Shown here one piece after another: positions 53,751 through 63,689 of a stretch of DNA of 64,000 bases. The position numbers and the translations under genes were made by a program. This stretch comes from Corallococcus sp. AS-1-6 (GTDB lineage: Bacteria > Myxococcota > Myxococcia > Myxococcales > Myxococcaceae). How positions within the stretch are numbered: position 1 is the stretch's first letter; each line of letters starts with the position of its first letter. The notes beneath the pieces were generated by a model that had not been told where the DNA came from, made no database searches, and saw only the letters and a list, made by a program, of their open reading frames with translations. The stretch is from the NCBI RefSeq assembly GCF_020037015.1, contig NZ_JAIQDE010000012.1, positions 62,001-126,000 on the forward strand, written 5' to 3'.

Positions 53751-55538
53751 GTGTGGACGGGCCTGCTGCTTCTGGTAGCGCTCGCGGCCGGGGAGCCGCT
53801 GGAGGACGCGCGCGAGTCCTTCGCGGCGGGCCGGTATGCGGAGGCGGAACAGCAGGCACTCCTGGCCCCTTCTTCCGGCGCCTCGCTGTACCTCGCGGGC
53901 CTGGCCCGCTTCCGCCTGGGCCGCCCCGAGGAAGCGCTGGCGGCCCTGGATGCCGCGGGGCGTGCTCCGGATGCTCCCGAGCCCGACGCCTGGAACTTCA
54001 ACCGGGGCGCTTGCCTCTATGCGCTCGGGCGCTTCGCGGAGGCCGAGGAGGCCTTCGCCCGCGTCCGTGAAGGGGCCCCGCTCGCTCGCGTGGCGTGGAT
54101 CAACGCGGGCTTCGCCGCCTTCGACGCGGGCGCTCCAGAGCGCGCCGCGCAATGGGCGGAGCGCGCCTCGGCCGGTGCCTCCACGGAGGAGGCGCTGCAG
54201 GTGGAGGAGCTGCGCGCCCTGCTCGCGCCTCCCGTGAACGAAGGCGATGAGGCCTACCGACAGGGGCTCGCGTCCTTCGACGCCGGCCGCTTCGACGAGG
54301 CCCGTGCCCACTTCCTGCGCGCGGCGGAGCGACAGCCCGACTCCGGCAGGGCCCGGCTCATGGCGGGCGCGTCGGCCTGGCGCCTGGGCTTGCGCTCGGC
54401 GGCCCGCGAGGACCTCACCGCGGCGCTCGCGCTGACGTTGACTCCGGTGGACCGCGCGACGGCGCATCAGTACCTGGACCTGCTCTCCCACGGACTGCGC
54501 GCCAGCGGCCCGGGCCTCTGGGCCTCCGCGAGCGTGGGGCCGGGCTTCGACAGCAACGTGCTCCAGGTGGGCGTCGCCGCCCGCGACGTGTCCGGCGCGA
54601 ACGCGGACGTGGTGACCGCGAGCGCCTTCGCCGAGGCCGGCGTGGGCCTCACCGCCCGCTTCCGCCTGTCCGACCGACTCTTCGCGGCCCTGTCCTACGG
54701 CGGCAGCCAGCGCGCCTACGCCGTCTCCTCCGTGCGGGACTACTCGCTCCAGCTCCACCGCGCGACGGCGTCCGCGGAGTGGGAGGCCGCGCGCAGGGTG
54801 CGCGTGGGGCTCCTCGCGGGCGGCGACATCTTCTTCACCGGCCTGGAGGACTTCCGGGGGCTCCAGGCCTCCGTCAACGCCAACGCGTGGCTGGCCTGGG
54901 ACGAGACCGAACACACCCGCACGCGGCTGGACCTGGGGGTCGCCGGCAAGGACGGAATCGGAGAGGAGTTCGCCTACCTCACCGGTCCACGCCTGGACGC
55001 GACGCTGTCCCAGGAGTGGCACCTGGGCCCCGCGAACCTCACCGCGTGGTACCGCTACCGGCAGGACCGCATTGGCACGCTGGAGCAATCCTTCACCAGT
55101 GACGGCTCGGTCCTCCTGTCACAGACGTATGTCATTCCCTTCGGCTTCACGGGCCACGCCGTGGGCGCCTCCGGCCGGTGGCAACCGCGGCCCTGGCTCA
55201 CCGCGAGCCTGGACGCGGACGTGGAGTGGCGCCGCTACCTGGACGACAACGCCCTGCGCGTCGTGACGGCCGGAGGAGACAGCGAGACGTGGAACGTCCG
55301 CCGCCGCCACGACACGCGCTTCGTGCTGATCCCCACCGTGAGCGCCCGGCTGTCAGGCCACCTGCGGCTCACCGCCCGCTACGAGCTGCTGGTGAACCGC
55401 TCCAACATCGACATGCGGCTGACGGACGACGACCCCGCCGCGTGCGAAGGCGCGGAGCACCTGTGCCACGCGTATGACGCCACGAACGGCAACTACGAGA
55501 AGCACGGGGTGATGCTCCAGCTCGAAGCCGCGTGGTGA
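53751..55538 (+). CDS. TPR protein with outer-membrane beta-barrel C-terminus
   Basis: A 595-residue protein if GTG 53751 is the start, giving a signal-like WTGLLLLVALAAGEP with little positive charge. An upstream GTG at 53667 is possible, and a frameshift near 53750 would join a more basic start (MRYVAMR). Residues 25-250 are TPR-like helices (ESFAAGRYAEAEQQALL, YALGRFAEAEEAF, ASFDAGRFDEARAHFLRAA). From about 275 to the C-terminal W the sequence alternates like a beta-barrel (SASVGPGFDSNVLQVGVA, LNVRRRHDTRFVLIPTVSARL, ending LQLEAAW). The build recalls Slam/DUF560-like surface-protein exporters, but I cannot confirm it. It starts directly after the palindrome array. Confidence 0.75.
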   Translation: MWTGLLLLVALAAGEPLEDARESFAAGRYAEAEQQALLAPSSGASLYLAGLARFRLGRPEEALAALDAAGRAPDAPEPDAWNFNRGACLYALGRFAEAEEAFARVREGAPLARVAWINAGFAAFDAGAPERAAQWAERASAGASTEEALQVEELRALLAPPVNEGDEAYRQGLASFDAGRFDEARAHFLRAAERQPDSGRARLMAGASAWRLGLRSAAREDLTAALALTLTPVDRATAHQYLDLLSHGLRASGPGLWASASVGPGFDSNVLQVGVAARDVSGANADVVTASAFAEAGVGLTARFRLSDRLFAALSYGGSQRAYAVSSVRDYSLQLHRATASAEWEAARRVRVGLLAGGDIFFTGLEDFRGLQASVNANAWLAWDETEHTRTRLDLGVAGKDGIGEEFAYLTGPRLDATLSQEWHLGPANLTAWYRYRQDRIGTLEQSFTSDGSVLLSQTYVIPFGFTGHAVGASGRWQPRPWLTASLDADVEWRRYLDDNALRVVTAGGDSETWNVRRRHDTRFVLIPTVSARLSGHLRLTARYELLVNRSNIDMRLTDDDPAACEGAEHLCHAYDATNGNYEKHGVMLQLEAAW

Positions 55539-55685
55539 GCCGGGCCCCCGCGTGTCGGCTCCGCGATGGAGCGGTCCACCTCCGGGGTGGGGCCTTCAGG
55601 CAGGGCGGCGCACAGGGCGCGTTGCGAGGGCGGGGGCGGCTCGCCACCTTGCCGCACGACGAACCCACGACAGAGGAGGCACACC

Positions 55686-56264
55686 ATGCCCACGTCCCGA
55701 CTTCCGCTGACGCTCGCCGCGGCCGCGGCGCTTTGTTTCTCCGCGGGTTGTTCCAAGAAGGGGATGCACAAGGAGGAGTCCCAGCAGCCGCTGCCCGCGT
55801 CCGCCCAGTCCGCCGCGACGCCGGCCACCACGGACCCGCGCTGCCCCATGTCGGTCCCAGGCACGCAGGTCCACACGAAGGACACGCCCAACGGCGTGTC
55901 GATGATGTTCACCACGTCCGACCCGTCGCAGGTGGGGGACCTCCAGATGCGCGCCCGGCGGCTGCTGGACGAGCAGTCCAAGCGCACCAACTCCGAGCCC
56001 GTCATGAACAGGGCGCAAGCGGAGGACCTGGGCGACAGCAGCACGGAGATCCAGAGCGGGCTCGACGAGAGCGGCACCGGCGGCGGCGGCAACCGGGACA
56101 TGGCCGGAGCGCCCACCGTCCCCGCCGCCGCCGTGGGCGAGGACACGCCGGATGGCATCACCATCACCTACACCGCGCAGGACCCCAGGCAGACGCGCCG
56201 CCTCATCGACGAGATCCATGAGACCGCGCGCCAGATGCAGGGCGGCCACTGCCCCGGCATGTAG
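55686..56264 (+). CDS. Lipoprotein of unknown function
   Basis: A 192-residue protein; GAGGAGG 8 nt before the ATG. Lipobox SAGC near 22, then a Gln/Ala-rich linker. Two copies of a short motif, HTKDTPNGVSMMFTTSDPSQV and EDTPDGITITYTAQDPRQT, each followed by an Arg-rich helix (LQMRARRLLDEQ, RRLIDEIHETAR), suggest an internal repeat. I recognise no family. Confidence 0.78.
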   Translation: MPTSRLPLTLAAAAALCFSAGCSKKGMHKEESQQPLPASAQSAATPATTDPRCPMSVPGTQVHTKDTPNGVSMMFTTSDPSQVGDLQMRARRLLDEQSKRTNSEPVMNRAQAEDLGDSSTEIQSGLDESGTGGGGNRDMAGAPTVPAAAVGEDTPDGITITYTAQDPRQTRRLIDEIHETARQMQGGHCPGM

Positions 56265-56272
56265 CCCCCGCG

Positions 56273-56301
56273 CCGGGACGGCGTGGCGAACGCCGTCCCG
56301 G
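56273..56301. terminator. Bidirectional terminator
   Basis: Perfect 12-bp stem CCGGGACGGCGT (56273-56284) and ACGCCGTCCCGG (56290-56301) with a 5-nt loop between convergent genes ending at 56264 (+) and 56310 (-). Confidence 0.7.
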
Positions 56302-56309
56302 TGGAGGCC

Positions 56310-56900
56310 CTACCGGCGGAACACCACCGTGAGGTTGTTGCTCGGCATCTCCACCACGCGCTCGCGCTGGAGCCCGTGGCGCGCCGCCTCGGCGGTCACC
56401 GCGCCCAGCTCGCGCACGCCCCAGGACGGGTCTCGCGCGCGGAGCGATTCGTCGAAGGCGAGGTTGCTCGGCGCGGTCTGCGTCCCCTCCACGAAGTAGG
56501 GGCCGTACAGCACCAGCCGCCCGCCCGGGCGCAGCACCCGCGCCGCGCCCCGCATCAACCCCTGGCAGGCCGCCCACGGCGCGATGTGGATCATGTTCAC
56601 GCAGAGCATGGCGTCCGCGTGCTCCACCGGCCACGCGTCCGAGCTCGCGTCCAGCACGCGCGCGGGCAGGACGTTGGACAGCCCCTCCTCCCCGCGCCAT
56701 GCGTCGATGCTCTCCAGCGCCGCCGGGTCGCCGTCCGTCGGCTGCCAGGCCAGCCCTGGGAACGCCTTCGCGAAGAAGGCCGCGTGCTGGCCGGTGCCGC
56801 TCGCCACCTCCAACAACGTGCCCTCCGCGGGCAGCACCTCCCGGAGGACGGCGAGGAGCGGTTCGCGGTTGCGTTCGGTGGCCGGGGCGTGACGCTTCAT
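56310..56900 (-). CDS. DUF938-family SAM-dependent methyltransferase
   Basis: A 196-residue protein; GGGAGGG upstream of the ATG. The start MKRHAPATERNREPLLAVL and VASGTGQHAAFFAKAFP (SAM-binding loop), WQPTDGDP, CVNMIHIAPW and LVLYGPYF match DUF938 closely over the full length. These are class I methyltransferases; the substrate is not known. Confidence 0.9.
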   Translation of the reverse strand: MKRHAPATERNREPLLAVLREVLPAEGTLLEVASGTGQHAAFFAKAFPGLAWQPTDGDPAALESIDAWRGEEGLSNVLPARVLDASSDAWPVEHADAMLCVNMIHIAPWAACQGLMRGAARVLRPGGRLVLYGPYFVEGTQTAPSNLAFDESLRARDPSWGVRELGAVTAEAARHGLQRERVVEMPSNNLTVVFRR

Positions 56901-57064
56901 GCCCTCCCCTCTTCCACACCCGCGCACGCGAAGAAAGGCCGCTCGCGGAAGATTGCAATCACAGCCAACACAGCGGCCGCCCGCGCAGGGAATCCGCAAC
57001 ACTTTCCGGGTCCCTTCGAAAACCTCCTGCCTTGACTCGCCTCATCCCCCAGGCAGGAGTGACC

Positions 57065-58696
57065 TTGAGGTTCTTCAACCGGAATGTTTCACGCATGCTG
57101 TGCTCGGTGTCGCTGCTCGCGTTCGCGGGCTGCGGGCCGATGACGGAAGACGCCCCCTCCCTCCCCGAGCAGGAGGTCGCGACCGCCCGGCAGGCGGTGT
57201 CCACCATCGCGTACCGGAGCAGCGCCACGGCGGGCGGCAGCACGCGCACGTCGCTGAGCATCGCGCTGCCCGCGGGCACGGCGGCGGGTGACGTGCTGCT
57301 GGCGCGCATCATCAACCGCAACAACGTGGCCGCGGTGGCGACGCCGCCCGCGGGCTGGACGCTGGTGCGCTCGGACCAGAGCGCGTCGCAGATCAAGGCG
57401 TGGATCTTCTACAAGGTCGCCACCGCGTCCGAGCCGTCCACGTACGCGTTCAACATCGACATCGCCAGCTACATGGCCGGCAGCATCTCCGCGTTCTCCG
57501 GAGTGGACACGGCCAACCCCATCGACGCGCAGACGGGCCAGAAGAACGGCCTCACCGCCAGCTTCAACACGCCCGCCCTCACCACCAGCACGGCCAACGG
57601 CGTCGCGGTGTGGTTCGGCTCGCAGTTGTGGACCGGCACCGCGTGCCCGGCGAGCCCCATCGTCCCGCCCGCGGGCTTCACCGAGCCCGTGGACACCTGC
57701 CTCGTGTCCTCGTCCACGGGCCTCCTCTACAACGTGGCCCACAAGGACCTGGGCGCCGCGGGCGCGCAGGGCTCGTTCAACGGCTCGTCCCCCTACGCGG
57801 AGACGAACATCGCGCAGGTGGTGGCGCTGCGCGCGGCCAACGCCTCCGCCTCCTGCTCCGTGGGGGACACCTTCTCCACCGCGTACACCACCCAGGGCAC
57901 CGTGACGGCCACCGCGCTGGTGGAGCCGTCCGGCCTGGCCGCCAGCCGCCTCACGCCGGGCGTCCTCTACGCGCACAACGAGGACACCACCGCCATCGTC
58001 GCCATCAGCACCGCGGACGCGAGCACCCGGGGCACCTTCACCGTGTCCAACGTGACGCCCGCGGACTGGGAGGACGTCGCCACCGGCCCGTGCCCCGCCG
58101 GCCAGTGCATCTACATGGGCGACATCGGCCGCTCGAGCGCCAACTTCCCCACGCCGCCGTCCACCTTCGCCGTCTACCGCATCCCGGAGCCCGACATCGG
58201 CGCGGGCCAGACGAGCGGAAACCTCACCGCCGAGGCCTTCCCCTTCCAATACCCGGACACGCCCAAGGACGCGGAGACCCTCATGGTCCACCCCACCACG
58301 GGCGACATCTACATCGTCACCAAGTCCTACTCGGGCGCGAGCAAGGTCTACAAGTTCCCCCAGCCGCTGCCCACGCCGGGAACCCTGAGCACGCTGGTGT
58401 TCGTGGCCAACCTGCCGCTGCCCACCACCACGGACACCAACTACGGCGCCGCCACGTCCGGCGCCATCCACCCGTGCGCCAACCGCTTCCTGCTGCGCAC
58501 CTACCGCAAGGTGTATGAGTTCCGCGCCGCCGCCGGCGCGGCCTTCGAGACCGCGTTCGCCGCCACGCCCGTCTCCCTGACGGACACCGTGGAGGGCCAG
58601 GGCGAGGCCATCGAGTACGATCCGACCGGCACGGCCTATTACACGATGAGCGAGTCGCCCTCGCCCTTCAGGCTCAAGCGCGTCGTGCGCCAGTAG
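57065..58696 (+). CDS. Lipoprotein with beta-sandwich and beta-propeller parts, unknown function
   Basis: A 543-residue protein. TTG 57065 is chosen because AGGAG lies 6 nt upstream and gives a basic signal (RFFNRNVSRMLCSV) with lipobox FAGC; ATG 57095 would cut into it. Residues 40-265 form an exported beta-sandwich (SIALPAGTAAGDVLLARII, PPAGWTLVRSDQ). Residues 280-543 resemble an SdiA- or esterase-like propeller with YAHNEDTTAIVAIS, GDIGRSSANF and EGQGEAIEYDPTGTAYY, typical of predicted surface proteins. No catalytic residues assigned. Confidence 0.78.
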   Translation: MRFFNRNVSRMLCSVSLLAFAGCGPMTEDAPSLPEQEVATARQAVSTIAYRSSATAGGSTRTSLSIALPAGTAAGDVLLARIINRNNVAAVATPPAGWTLVRSDQSASQIKAWIFYKVATASEPSTYAFNIDIASYMAGSISAFSGVDTANPIDAQTGQKNGLTASFNTPALTTSTANGVAVWFGSQLWTGTACPASPIVPPAGFTEPVDTCLVSSSTGLLYNVAHKDLGAAGAQGSFNGSSPYAETNIAQVVALRAANASASCSVGDTFSTAYTTQGTVTATALVEPSGLAASRLTPGVLYAHNEDTTAIVAISTADASTRGTFTVSNVTPADWEDVATGPCPAGQCIYMGDIGRSSANFPTPPSTFAVYRIPEPDIGAGQTSGNLTAEAFPFQYPDTPKDAETLMVHPTTGDIYIVTKSYSGASKVYKFPQPLPTPGTLSTLVFVANLPLPTTTDTNYGAATSGAIHPCANRFLLRTYRKVYEFRAAAGAAFETAFAATPVSLTDTVEGQGEAIEYDPTGTAYYTMSESPSPFRLKRVVRQ

Positions 58697-58822
58697 CGCG
58701 CAATCGCAGCCATGCGCAGGCCGCGTCCGGCGCCCGGGCCGGGCGCGGCCCCTCGTACGCCATGAGACATCCACGCCGTGACAACGCCTGGATGGAATTT
58801 AAGTTATTTCTCGTTTTCCGTG

Positions 58823-58836
58823 TATAATCGCAACCA
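58823..58836 (+). promoter_or_regulatory. Consensus -10 box placed for a leaderless mRNA
   Basis: TATAAT (58823-58828) stands only 7 bp before the ATG at 58836 in an AT-rich patch from 58795. Transcription would begin at about the A of the start codon. No Shine-Dalgarno sequence lies between. The -35 region is weak. Confidence 0.5.
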
Positions 58837-60785
58837 TGCGATGCCTCCGTTCCCGTCTCTCGCGCGCCGCCGCGCTGCTCTCGGTGTTCACTCCGCTGCT
58901 GGCCTGCGGGCCGGAAGCGGGCGCGCCGCCCTCCGCTGACGCGCTGTCCGCGCAGCCTCGGCCGCTGGCGGCGACGGGCCACAAGGCGTTCCGGGTGATG
59001 ACGTACAACGTGCGCGGTCCGCTGGACACGGGGGTGCGCGCGTGGCCCAACCGCAAGGCGGCGGTCATCGAGCGCATCCTCGCGAACAACGCGGACATCG
59101 TCGGCGTGCAGGAGGCCCAGGCGCCCTCGGGCGGCCCCAGCATCCCCGCGGACCTCATCGCGGGGCTGACGGGCACGGACAAGCCCTACGGTGTCTTCAA
59201 CCCGGGCGGCGGCAGCCCGAAGCTCATCTTCTTCAAGAAGAGCCGCTTCGAGCTGGCCCCGGAGGTGGGCCAGGGCAACGAGGCGCTCGTGAACCCCTAC
59301 GCCTCCAGCGACCCGTGCTTCAGCCACGCGGAGGGGAAGAGGCTCGCCTGGGTGGGCCTGCGCGACCTGACGTCCGGCCAGGTGTACTTCGTGGCCAACA
59401 CGCACTTCGCCTACGCGGCGGCGTGTTCCCTGGGGCGGCTCAAGGAAGCGGAGCAGATGGCGTCCTTCCTGGCCACGAAGCCCGGGGGCCTGCCGGTCGT
59501 CGCCATGGGGGACTTCAACTCCGACGCGCAGGGCCTGTCCACGCCGGGGGAGACGACCATCGCGGACCTGGAGGGCGGGGCCCGGCTGTTCCGCACCGCG
59601 CGCTTCGACGGCGTGACGGGCGTGGATGACGCCACGTTCAACAACGCGTGGAGCTTCTCCACGTCCACGAAGTACCAGCGGCTGGACTACATCTTCCACA
59701 ACGGCGGCGCGCTCACCTCGTCCGCGCCCGCCATCGACCGGACGGAGAGCGGCGGCCTCACGCCGTCCGACCACTACCCGGTGCTCGCCACCCTTCGCCC
59801 GGCCGTCTTCTCCGCGGGCTCCACGCTTTCGCCGACGCCCAACGGCACGTCCACCAGCACGCAGCTCTTCTTCGCGGACGTCACCGGCGACGGCTGCGCG
59901 GACCGCATCACCTGGAACTACGCGGTGGGCGAGGGCGAGACGTGGGTGGCGAAGTCGAGGTGCGACGGCGGCTTCGCCACGGCGGTGAAGAACACGGGCG
60001 CGACGAGCGGTGTCGCCACCACGCGCTTCTTCTTCGCGGACGTCACCGGCGACGGCTGCGCGGACAAGGTCCTCTGGCGTCCCAACCTGGGGGACGGCGA
60101 GGTGCGCGTCTACCCCGCGAAGTGCGACGGCACCTTCGGCGACCGCGTGGCCGTCACCCAGGCGGCGAGCACCAGCGACGCGACGCGCTTCTTCTTCGCG
60201 GACATCACCGGTGACGGGTGCGCGGACCTGGTGCGCTGGAACCCCACGCAGAAGTCCGGCGCCTTCGACGCCTTCGTGTCGAAGTGCAACGGCACGGTGT
60301 CCTTCGGCGCCGCGGTGACGAGCACGACGGGGGCGAACACGAGCGCCGGCACGCGCGTGTCCTTCGCGGACGTGGACGGCGACGGCAAGGCGGACCGCAT
60401 CCTCTGGAACCCGGACCAGGAGGGGGGCCGCACGCGCGTGTACCGCTCCACCGGCGCGGGCGCATTCGCGCTGTTCTTCCTGCACGAGGCAGGCACCAGC
60501 GGCGTGGACACGTCCCGCTTCTACTTCGCGGACGTGGACGGCGACGGCAAGGCGGACAAGGTCTTCTGGCGGCCGGGCTTCCGCGAGGGCCGGATGCAGA
60601 TCTACCCGAGCACCGGCACCAACTTCGCGGGCAGCCCGGTGATGGACAACACGGGCTACAGCAACTCGGAGAACACCGGCTTCTTCTTCGCGGACATCGA
60701 CGGCCGGGATGGCGCGGACAAGGTGTACTGGAACCCCAACAACTACGACGGCGACACGAAGGTGTTCCGCGCGCTGGCGCCGTAG
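58836..60785 (+). CDS. Secreted endonuclease/exonuclease/phosphatase-fold lipoprotein with FG-GAP repeats
   Basis: A 649-residue protein. Lipobox LLAC near 24. Residues 50-325 have the EEP fold: [17 protein letters not shown] (catalytic Glu), [24 protein letters not shown] (Asp-x-Asn) and a C-terminal SDHYPVLA (Asp-His). Residues 335-649 have about six FG-GAP/VCBS-like repeats, [17 protein letters not shown] style, each with a DxDGDGxAD calcium-type loop. EEP enzymes cleave nucleic acids, phosphoinositides or sphingomyelin. The substrate is open. The repeats probably form a propeller for surface binding. Confidence 0.9.
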   Translation: MRCLRSRLSRAAALLSVFTPLLACGPEAGAPPSADALSAQPRPLAATGHKAFRVMTYNVRGPLDTGVRAWPNRKAAVIERILANNADIVGVQEAQAPSGGPSIPADLIAGLTGTDKPYGVFNPGGGSPKLIFFKKSRFELAPEVGQGNEALVNPYASSDPCFSHAEGKRLAWVGLRDLTSGQVYFVANTHFAYAAACSLGRLKEAEQMASFLATKPGGLPVVAMGDFNSDAQGLSTPGETTIADLEGGARLFRTARFDGVTGVDDATFNNAWSFSTSTKYQRLDYIFHNGGALTSSAPAIDRTESGGLTPSDHYPVLATLRPAVFSAGSTLSPTPNGTSTSTQLFFADVTGDGCADRITWNYAVGEGETWVAKSRCDGGFATAVKNTGATSGVATTRFFFADVTGDGCADKVLWRPNLGDGEVRVYPAKCDGTFGDRVAVTQAASTSDATRFFFADITGDGCADLVRWNPTQKSGAFDAFVSKCNGTVSFGAAVTSTTGANTSAGTRVSFADVDGDGKADRILWNPDQEGGRTRVYRSTGAGAFALFFLHEAGTSGVDTSRFYFADVDGDGKADKVFWRPGFREGRMQIYPSTGTNFAGSPVMDNTGYSNSENTGFFFADIDGRDGADKVYWNPNNYDGDTKVFRALAP

Positions 60786-60876
60786 CGCCCTCGTGCACGA
60801 AGCAGGGCACTCCGTGGGCACTGCCCCAGGAACCCATGGCCCCGGACGGTGCGACGCGCGCAGACTGCGCCTCCAC

Positions 60877-62157
60877 ATGCGCGCCCTGCTCATCGCCACC
60901 GTCCTGTCCGGGGTCCTCGGCTCCGCGTCCGCGCGGGCCCAGGCCCCCGCCCGTTCCTACGTGCTGCGCCCCGCGCGCGTCTTCGACGGCGCCACCGCGA
61001 AGCCCCACACGGGCTGGGTGGTGGTCGTCACCGGAGAGCGCATCGCCGCCGCGGGGCCCGCGCAGGGCGTGAAGGCGCCGGAGGACGCGGAGGTCATCGA
61101 CCTGCCCGGCGCGACGCTGCTGCCCGGGCTCATCGAGGGCCACTCGCACCTGTTCCTGCACCCGTACAACGAGGCGCCCTGGAACGACCAGGTGCTCAAG
61201 GAGTCCCTGGCGCTGCGCGTGGCGCGGGCCACGAACCACGCCAGGGCGGCGCTGATGGCGGGCTTCACCACCACGCGCGACCTGGGCACGGAGGGCGCGG
61301 CGGACGCGGACGTGGGCCTCAAGCAGGCCATCGACCAGGGCATCATCCCGGGCCCGCGCATGGTCGTCACCACGCGCGCGCTGGTGGCCACCGGCAGCTA
61401 CGGCCCCAAGGGCTTCGCGTCCGAATGGACGGTGCCCCAGGGCGCGGAGGAGGCGGACGGCGTGGACGGCCTCACGCGCGCGGTGCGCGGGCAGATGGGG
61501 CGCGGCGCGGAGTGGATCAAGGTCTACGGCGACTACCGCTGGGGCCCTCGCGGCGAGGCGCTCCCTACCTTCTCCCTGGAGGAGCTGCGCCTCATCGTGG
61601 AGACGGCCAGGAGCGGCGGGCGCCCGGTGGCCGTGCACGCCAGCACGCCGGAGGGCATGAAGCGCGCGGTGCTCGCGGGCGCGGAGAGCATCGAGCACGG
61701 CGACGCCGGCACGCCGGAGGTCTGGAAGCTGATGGCCCAGCGAGGCGTGTTCCTGTGCCCCACGCTGGCGGCGGGCGACGCCATGCTCCAGTACCGGGGC
61801 TGGAAGCGCGGCGTGGACCCGGAGCCCGAGTCCGCGAAGAAGAAGCGAGAGGGCCTCAAGGCCGCGCTGGCCGCGGGCGTGCCCCTGTGCGTGGGTGGGG
61901 ACTCGGGCGTCTTCCCGCACGGGGAGAACGCGCGCGAGCTGGAGCTGCTGGTGGCCAGCGGCGTGACGCCCGCGCAGGCGCTCCAGGCCGCCACCTCCGG
62001 CAACGCGCGGATGCTGCACTGGGAGGACCGCGTCGGACAGGTGAAGGCCGGGCTCCTCGCGGACCTCGTGGCCGTGGAGGGCGACCCCACGCAGGACATC
62101 CGCGCCGTGCGCCAGGTGCGGCTGGTGATGAAGGGCGGCACGCTGTACCGGCGCTGA
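60877..62157 (+). CDS. Secreted metal-dependent amidohydrolase
   Basis: A 426-residue protein. Sec signal up to about 22 (SARAQ). The amidohydrolase fold has [15 protein letters not shown] (HxH metal motif), [26 protein letters not shown] (metal His), SIEHGDAG and [10 protein letters not shown] (Asp). This is the pattern of imidazolonepropionase/prolidase-like periplasmic amidohydrolases that split dipeptides such as Xaa-Pro or acyl-amino acids. The substrate cannot be told. It follows the EEP gene by 91 bp. Confidence 0.9.
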   Translation: MRALLIATVLSGVLGSASARAQAPARSYVLRPARVFDGATAKPHTGWVVVVTGERIAAAGPAQGVKAPEDAEVIDLPGATLLPGLIEGHSHLFLHPYNEAPWNDQVLKESLALRVARATNHARAALMAGFTTTRDLGTEGAADADVGLKQAIDQGIIPGPRMVVTTRALVATGSYGPKGFASEWTVPQGAEEADGVDGLTRAVRGQMGRGAEWIKVYGDYRWGPRGEALPTFSLEELRLIVETARSGGRPVAVHASTPEGMKRAVLAGAESIEHGDAGTPEVWKLMAQRGVFLCPTLAAGDAMLQYRGWKRGVDPEPESAKKKREGLKAALAAGVPLCVGGDSGVFPHGENARELELLVASGVTPAQALQAATSGNARMLHWEDRVGQVKAGLLADLVAVEGDPTQDIRAVRQVRLVMKGGTLYRR

Positions 62158-62165
62158 AGCGGCGC

Positions 62166-62411
62166 TCAAGGCCTCTCACGGCGGACGCGGCCGAGCAGGG
62201 CGTCCGCGAGCCCCGCCAGCAGCAGCACCGGCGCGGCCAGCACCGCGCCGAACCAGGACAGCGCGTAGAGGACCCCGAAGCCCATGCGCCAGGGACCGCC
62301 CACGACGGTCCCGGACAGCACGCCCACGGACTCGATGCCTCCGCCCAGGTGCAGCGCCAGGAAGAGCGCGCCAAGGCCCAGCGCGACGAGCACGAACGGG
62401 TGTCGCATCAT
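62166..62411 (-). CDS. Small membrane protein
   Basis: An 81-residue protein; AGGAGG before two tandem ATGs. Two membrane segments, about 6-25 (FVLVALGLGALFLALHLGG) and 48-72 (VLYALSWFGAVLAAPVLLLAGLAD), with a basic tail. It overlaps the end of the upstream gene (ATGA), so the two are translated together and may form a complex. No family recognised. Confidence 0.75.
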   Translation of the reverse strand: MMRHPFVLVALGLGALFLALHLGGGIESVGVLSGTVVGGPWRMGFGVLYALSWFGAVLAAPVLLLAGLADALLGRVRRERP

Positions 62412-63538
62412 CGGTGTTCCTCCTGGGTGAGGCGCCAGAGGGGTCCTTCGACGAGCGCGTACAGCAGCACCGCGTCCGCGAGCGGATTGCCCGCCGCGAA
62501 GCGCAAGCCGGTGCCGTCGTGCACCGGGAACGCCGCGAAGTGGAGGCTGGTGAGCAGCCCGTCCAGGGCCTCCTCGTCGTCGAACGCCGCCGCGCCCACG
62601 AGCGCGAGCCCGCTGGAGCCCGCGTTCGCGTTCACCCACGGAATCGTGGGACCGGAGTCGATGTCCTGCACCGCCTCCGCCTCCCCTGGCCACTCCCCCG
62701 CCCACGCGAAGCCCAGCGCCTGCCCCAAGAGCGCGGCGCGGGCCCGCTGGTACTGGTCGCGCGCGAAGTCCGCGTCCACCACCTGGAGCATGTGCGCCGC
62801 GAGCCACAGCGTGGAGCCCTCCGGCCCGTCCTTCGTCGCGCCGTCGTAGGTGAAGCTCGACACGAGCAGACCGGTCCGGCGGTCGGACAGGTGCTCCCGC
62901 GCGGAGGCCACCCACCGGCGCAGGAGCGCGCCATGGTCCCGCCCGTCCACCCGGTCCGACAGGCGCAGCGCCGCGAGCGCCACCGTGTTGCAGAAGGTCC
63001 AGCCCTCATCCGGGTAGCTCTCCGCGGCGAGCACCGGCGCGCGCTCCAACTGTCCGGCGATGAGGTTCACGCGCTCGCGCAGGAGCGGCGAATAGTCCGC
63101 GCGCTCCTCCACGCTCTGACGCGCGGCGAGCATCAGCGCCAGCTCGCCGTCCACGAAGAGGCTGCGCCCGGCCGGATCCTTGAAGGGGCCCGCGTGCACG
63201 TAGGGAAGGAAGAAGGCCTCATGCGCCCGCCGCTCGTCTCGCAGCGTCCGGGCGATGAGCACGTCCACCACGGCCAGGTGCTCCGCCTTCCGCGCGGGCT
63301 CCGACAGCGCGAGGTTGGCGAACGACAGCACGGAGAAGGTGCGCACCATCAGGTCCCACTCCGGGTTCGTGCGGTGGAGCACGTCGCGCTCCGCGCTCGA
63401 TTCCTGGAGCGAGAACGCGCGTTGACGGGGGGCCAGCGCCGCCGTCAGCGCTCCCCGGTCGCGGGGCCGGAACAAAAGCTGGAGCGCCGGCAGCCACACC
63501 GCCACGGCCAGCACCAGCAGCACGAGTTTGCGTCGCAT
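62408..63538 (-). CDS. Membrane-anchored alpha/alpha-barrel protein (linalool dehydratase/isomerase-like)
   Basis: A 376-residue protein. One N-terminal membrane helix (MRRKLVLLVLAVAVWLPALQ). The rest is helical with YPDEGWTFCNTVALAAL, GLLVSSFTYDGATKDGPEGS, WLAAHMLQVVD and IPWVNANAGSSGLA, the look of an alpha/alpha six-barrel, similar to the linalool dehydratase/isomerase domain. Activity is uncertain. Residues HLSDRRTG (62870-62892) are encoded by DNA nearly identical to the palindrome of the array at 52.7-53.6 kb. It forms an operon with the small membrane protein. Confidence 0.75.
   Translation of the reverse strand: MRRKLVLLVLAVAVWLPALQLLFRPRDRGALTAALAPRQRAFSLQESSAERDVLHRTNPEWDLMVRTFSVLSFANLALSEPARKAEHLAVVDVLIARTLRDERRAHEAFFLPYVHAGPFKDPAGRSLFVDGELALMLAARQSVEERADYSPLLRERVNLIAGQLERAPVLAAESYPDEGWTFCNTVALAALRLSDRVDGRDHGALLRRWVASAREHLSDRRTGLLVSSFTYDGATKDGPEGSTLWLAAHMLQVVDADFARDQYQRARAALLGQALGFAWAGEWPGEAEAVQDIDSGPTIPWVNANAGSSGLALVGAAAFDDEEALDGLLTSLHFAAFPVHDGTGLRFAAGNPLADAVLLYALVEGPLWRLTQEEHR
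62870..62892. repeat. Copy of the palindrome repeat inside a coding sequence
   Basis: 23 bp, starting ACCGGTCCG and ending GTCGGACAGGT, match the array consensus at 20 of 23 positions (differences only in the centre). It is in frame and encodes LSDRRTG of the gene at 62408-63538. Confidence 0.6.
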
Positions 63539-63689
63539 GCCCGGCAGTCTCGGCCGCTGGCAGGGCTGAAGCGTGGCCCCTCGGGCCGGACGGTCGGGCC
63601 CGCTCGCTGAACGGTCGCGGGCCCGCCCGAACCGGCGCATCCCTTGAACGTCATGTCCCAACCCGCCGGGCTCGCGTGTCCCAAGGGCC

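Noticed and set aside
62030..62050. Another copy of the palindrome (GTCGGACAGGT) in the amidohydrolase gene
   Set aside because: Only one half-site, explained by ordinary codons of VGQV.
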